Source: an uncultured Granulosicoccaceae bacterium
Lineage (GTDB): Bacteria > Pseudomonadota > Gammaproteobacteria > Granulosicoccales > Granulosicoccaceae
Assembly: GCA_937951695.1 (NCBI GenBank)
Contig: CALFBL010000369.1
Location: 1 to 8,865, forward strand
Direction of reading: 5' to 3'
DNA length: 8,865 bases
The notes under the pieces were generated by a model, which made no database searches, was not told where the DNA came from, and saw nothing but the letters and a program-made list of their open reading frames with translations. Positions 6,893 to 8,865 of the stretch are shown piece after piece; position 1 is the stretch's first letter; each line of letters starts with the position of its first letter. The position numbers and the translations under genes were made by a program.

Positions 6893-7609
6893 CTATTCGC
6901 TATCTACCACCAAATTGACTTCGTCATCGGTAAATCCAAAGTTTTTCATCATTAACCGGTGTTGATCTGAACCTAAATAGTCTACGAGAACATCATCCAC
7001 TTCGGCACACAGCTCTTTATCTGATAACGAAAATCCGAATGATCCGAATGCTGGGGCTTTTTCAGACGTCGGGACGGTCACAGCTTCTAACGCCAGATCT
7101 GAATGCAAATCTAAGTACCCAGTATGAGCACGACCCACACTGGCGTATGCATCCGTCTCCCCTTTGAGCACTGAATTTGCGGCTTCCGCATAAGTTTCAA
7201 ATATCCGCACGTAATCTTCTGAAACACCGAATTCGATAGCAGAGCGATGCTGGAACTGATCCCTAATGACCGCAATTTTGCAGTTCCCGGATTCCGCGAC
7301 TGATCGGTATCCGCTCAGTCCTTTTGGATTACCACTAGGCACAAGCAACCCGTCCGGTAGCGCCCAAATAGGTCGACTAAAGGTAGCGACTTGTCTTCGC
7401 TCAGCGGTGCCAAACAGACCCGTTGTCATCTTCCAGCGCCCTTCTGCAACACCGGGAAGCAATTCTGCAAACTCAGCTTCAATCGGTTCAAAGTTATCAA
7501 TACCGATCTGGTCAAAAACGATCCTTGCAAGTTCCACGTCGCAACCGGTGACGATACCCTCATCGGTTCGATAATTGAACGGAGGTTCAACAAGATAAGC
7601 AAATTTCAT
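6893..7609 (-). CDS. Family-3 solute-binding domain protein without signal peptide
   Basis: The product is 238 residues of the SBP_bac_3 (amino-acid ABC transporter/PBPb) type. Visible features are the opening strand MKFAYLVEPPFNYR (1-14), G-x-x-T-G-C-D-V-E-L-A-R (18-29, the ligand-lobe helix), a 'E..ELLPGVAEGRWKMTTGLF' block (49-66), T-x-x-R-R-x-x-x-x-F-S-R-P (68-80), AVIRDQFQHR (113-122, second lobe start), and a closing helix LGSDQHRLMMKNFGF (212-226). The ATG at 7609 begins directly with the first beta strand. Upstream in frame a stop lies 14 codons away with no hydrophobic segment between, so no Sec signal is possible, and the protein is predicted to be cytoplasmic. No transporter genes adjoin it. 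I recall similar signal-less proteins in other proteobacteria; a ligand-sensing or sequestering role is inference. No Shine-Dalgarno is evident before the ATG. Confidence 0.82.
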   Translation of the reverse strand: MKFAYLVEPPFNYRTDEGIVTGCDVELARIVFDQIGIDNFEPIEAEFAELLPGVAEGRWKMTTGLFGTAERRQVATFSRPIWALPDGLLVPSGNPKGLSGYRSVAESGNCKIAVIRDQFQHRSAIEFGVSEDYVRIFETYAEAANSVLKGETDAYASVGRAHTGYLDLHSDLALEAVTVPTSEKAPAFGSFGFSLSDKELCAEVDDVLVDYLGSDQHRLMMKNFGFTDDEVNLVVDSE

Positions 7610-7669
7610 GGAATCAATGTTGCAGCAATTTTCGATTAAACGCCAATCTTTCTAACTACCGGATTGGTC

Positions 7670-7697
7670 GTAATAGAGTCACCAAATCTCACGGCAA
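7670..7697 (-). promoter_or_regulatory. Possible sigma70 promoter for the 6893-7609 gene
   Basis: On the minus strand TTGCCG (7697-7692) and TATTAC (7675-7670) are 16 bp apart, each matching four of six consensus bases. Transcription would start near 7663, about 55 nt before the ATG at 7609. This is a weak match by eye. Confidence 0.3.
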
Positions 7698-7804
7698 TCT
7701 GACAATTTCCGTTGGGTAAGATCTGATTTCGTTTACTCTATCAGAGCAGAACCTCTCCCGCTGGGGCGAACACTCACAACAGCGGCAAAGTGCGCGACGT
7801 TCAA

Positions 7805-7840
7805 ATTGCCATATAATTAAGCATGATGCGAAATGGCAAT
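7805..7840. promoter_or_regulatory. Inverted repeat over divergent promoter-like boxes (candidate operator)
   Basis: ATTGCCAT (7805-7812) and ATGGCAAT (7833-7840) are exact reverse complements with 20 nt between. A perfect TATAAT lies at 7812-7817 on the plus strand, though without a good -35 box. On the minus strand TTGCCA (7839-7834) and TATATG (7815-7810) are 18 bp apart. The arms thus overlap promoter-like elements in both directions, an arrangement seen with dimeric repressor sites. No regulator gene is in view, so this is a candidate only. Confidence 0.35.
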
Positions 7841-7885
7841 CTGGGCGATGCGTTTTTTGTCCGTATACAAAGTGTTGTGGGGGGG

Positions 7886-7908
7886 GCTGGAGTGTAGATA
7901 CCTCCGGC
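7886..7908 (+). other. Hairpin in the leader of the P-loop gene
   Basis: GCTGGAG (7886-7892) can pair with CTCCGGC (7902-7908), including one G-T wobble, closing a 9-nt loop. It follows directly on a run of eight G. No T-tract follows, so it is not a rho-independent terminator on the plus strand. If the 7996 gene is transcribed from near 7824, the hairpin lies in its 5' leader. Confidence 0.35.
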
Positions 7909-7995
7909 TACCCGATTAGGTTGTTATTCGCCCACTTCAACTTGGCACTCAACTGACTGGGATAACGACAGACCATACCAAAAACGGGGAATTTA

Positions 7996-8574
7996 TTGCC
8001 TAAATACATCTCGATATCAGATGCAGCAAGGTTACTGCCCAAAGTAAGCCGAATACTCGTCATCGGTTGCTCAGGCGGCGGAAAAACCACACTCGCGGTA
8101 GATCTAGCCACTAGGCTTGGCATTGAATACCAATCATTGGATCGCGACGTACGATGGTTACCTGGCTGGAATGAACGTGAAAAACTGAAACAGCGGAATA
8201 TCATCAAAGAACTGGTAACAAGAAGCAGCTGGGTAATGGACGGCAGTGGCGCTTCTACCTTTGACATACGATTACCTAGAGCTGACTTGGTTCTTTGGGT
8301 TCGCGTCAAACGACACATAGCTTTGAAAGGTCTTGCAGAACGCGTAATTTGCAACATTGGGACCGTTAGGCCTTATATGGCTAGGGGCTGCCCTGAACAA
8401 CTCCCAGATTTCGAATTTCTTGCGTACATTTGGAATTTCGAGAAAAGACAAACGCCCAAATTCAAGAAAAACTTAACTGAGCATGGAGCAAACGTTCCGG
8501 TAGCAATGCTGAAATCTCATTTCGAGATTCAAAATTTGCTACAAGGTGCATTCGAAACCAACAGACCACGATAA
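7996..8574 (+). CDS. Adenylate-kinase-like P-loop NTPase (topology-modulation/FlaR type)
   Basis: The product is 192 residues and cytoplasmic. Walker A is G-C-S-G-G-G-K-T at 24-31. Further landmarks are SLDRDVRWLPGW (47-58, an NMP-lid-like region), WVMDGSGASTFDIRLPRADL (79-98), and RGCPEQLPDFEFLAYIWNFE (130-149). These match a family of small P-loop proteins annotated as adenylate kinases or topology-modulation proteins; the actual substrate is not established. The start is TTG at 7996, supported by ACGGGGA (7984-7990) five nt upstream and by the N-terminal IS-x-S-D-A-A-R-L-L-P extension (about 6-15), which I recognise as normal for this group. No ATG lies between it and Walker A. The stop is followed within 8 nt by a 9-bp tandem repeat and 83 nt later by a lipoprotein gene in the same direction. 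Confidence 0.82.
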   Translation: MPKYISISDAARLLPKVSRILVIGCSGGGKTTLAVDLATRLGIEYQSLDRDVRWLPGWNEREKLKQRNIIKELVTRSSWVMDGSGASTFDIRLPRADLVLWVRVKRHIALKGLAERVICNIGTVRPYMARGCPEQLPDFEFLAYIWNFEKRQTPKFKKNLTEHGANVPVAMLKSHFEIQNLLQGAFETNRPR

Positions 8575-8581
8575 AGCTGTG

Positions 8582-8613
8582 GCTACGTGGGCTACGTGGG
8601 CTACGTGGGCTAC
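8582..8613 (+). repeat. 9-bp tandem repeat, GCTACGTGG x 3.6
   Basis: Three exact copies of GCTACGTGG start at 8582, 8591 and 8600, followed by a partial GCTAC; a degenerate copy (GCTGTGG) precedes at 8576. The array begins 8 nt after the stop of the P-loop gene and is followed by GCCTTTT. CTACGTGG is nearly self-complementary (with G-T wobbles), so different copies could pair in RNA. The copy number may vary among strains by slippage. Confidence 0.85.
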
Positions 8614-8657
8614 GCCTTTTCCATTATCATTCCCAATCAATCAACAGAAGCGTTGCC

Positions 8658-8865
8658 ATGAACCGAATCGTCCTGATCATCGCCTTTGCACACATAGCGT
8701 TTCTGAGCGGGTGCGCCGCACTGACAGGAAGTGGCGATTCTCCGGTGGTGCGTGTGGTCGGTATCGAGCCGCTACCCAGCGAAGGCCTGGAAGCGCGTTT
8801 CGCACTGAAGCTTCGCGTACAAAACCCTAACGAGGGCGCGCTATCCTACGATGGATTGTCCGTAA
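8658..8865 (+). CDS. LEA14/WHy-type lipoprotein, N-terminal part (3' end outside window)
   Basis: The first 69 residues are visible. They form a type II signal peptide with lipobox L-S-G-C (Cys19), so a lipid-anchored envelope protein is predicted. The mature start reads VVRVVGIEPLPSEGLEARF and then L-K-L-R-V-Q-N-P-N (about 50-58). The pattern 'v.. i.pl...gle..f.l.lrvqNPN...l.ydgl' is typical of the water-stress/hypersensitive-response (WHy, LEA type 2) domain of bacterial lipoproteins, in which N-P-N is the hallmark. Only a weak AGAAG precedes the ATG. The gene runs in the same direction as the P-loop gene, across the tandem repeat; co-transcription is possible but not shown. The end is cut by the window. 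Confidence 0.8.
   Translation, partial: MNRIVLIIAFAHIAFLSGCAALTGSGDSPVVRVVGIEPLPSEGLEARFALKLRVQNPNEGALSYDGLSV

Larger units (their letters stand above)
7610..7995. other. Non-coding gap between divergent genes
   Basis: This 386-bp stretch separates the minus-strand binding-protein gene from the plus-strand P-loop gene. I see no protein-coding gene of recognisable family, no tRNA and no IS end. It holds promoter-like boxes for both directions, an 8-bp inverted repeat (7805-7840), a T6 run (7852-7857), a run of eight G (7879-7886), and a 7-bp stem hairpin (7886-7908). A 24-codon reading frame from ATG 7823 to TAG 7897 lacks a ribosome binding site and is unsupported. Confidence 0.6.

Noticed and set aside
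7610..7995. tRNA or known small RNA gene
   Set aside because: No cloverleaf with a T-loop GTTCRA motif and acceptor pairing was found; the hairpin at 7886-7908 alone is not enough.
7908..8357. A 149-residue minus-strand reading frame
   Set aside because: It is antisense to the P-loop gene, which has Walker A and other family motifs; this frame shows none.
8576..8613. CRISPR-like array
   Set aside because: The units are 9 bp and directly abutting with no spacers, so this is a short tandem repeat.
8546..8830. A 94-residue plus-strand frame that reads the tandem repeat as repeated Ala-Thr-Trp
   Set aside because: It overlaps both the end of the P-loop gene and the lipoprotein gene with its lipobox; the repeat translation is a by-product of a 9-bp unit.

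Overview
The window looks like chromosomal DNA of a Gram-negative proteobacterium, most likely a gammaproteobacterium. Several products carry Sec signal peptides, one has a lipobox, and the main gene block matches the ABC-transporter module found beside PQQ-dependent alcohol dehydrogenases in Pseudomonas and relatives. The taxonomic placement is an inference from gene content; no rRNA or tRNA gene is visible.

Left part (1-5599): a co-directional plus-strand cluster. It opens with the C-terminal part of a BatD-like membrane protein (cut by the window edge). A small secreted cupredoxin-like protein follows, then the PQQ-associated periplasmic binding protein, a secreted seven-bladed YVTN beta-propeller, an ABC ATPase, a PedC-type ABC-2 permease, and a small secreted protein with a conserved-looking cysteine pair. 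Spacing is tight (18 and 2 nt gaps, then GTGA and ATGA overlaps), so the genes from 716 to 5599 probably form one operon. The likely role is transport or envelope support for periplasmic PQQ-dependent alcohol oxidation. The dehydrogenase, cytochrome and PQQ biosynthesis genes are not in view, and the transported compound is unknown.

Middle (about 5600-6870): a junction filled with broken insertion sequences. A plus-strand IS4-family (Tn5-like) transposase lacks its N-terminal part and carries a frameshift. Next to it is a minus-strand fragment of the C-terminal tail of an IS66-type transposase. No complete IS ends could be assigned.

Right part (6893-8865): apparently unrelated chromosomal genes. 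A minus-strand family-3 solute-binding domain protein has no signal peptide. After a 386-bp non-coding gap with inverted repeats and promoter-like boxes comes a plus-strand adenylate-kinase-like P-loop protein that starts at TTG. Then follow a 9-bp tandem repeat and the start of an LEA14/WHy-type lipoprotein cut by the right edge.

The points most worth a second look are an ABC exporter module that has its own binding protein, a ligand-less cupredoxin-like partner, a hydrophilic tail on the ATPase, the signal-less binding protein, and the inverted repeat in the 7610-7995 gap.
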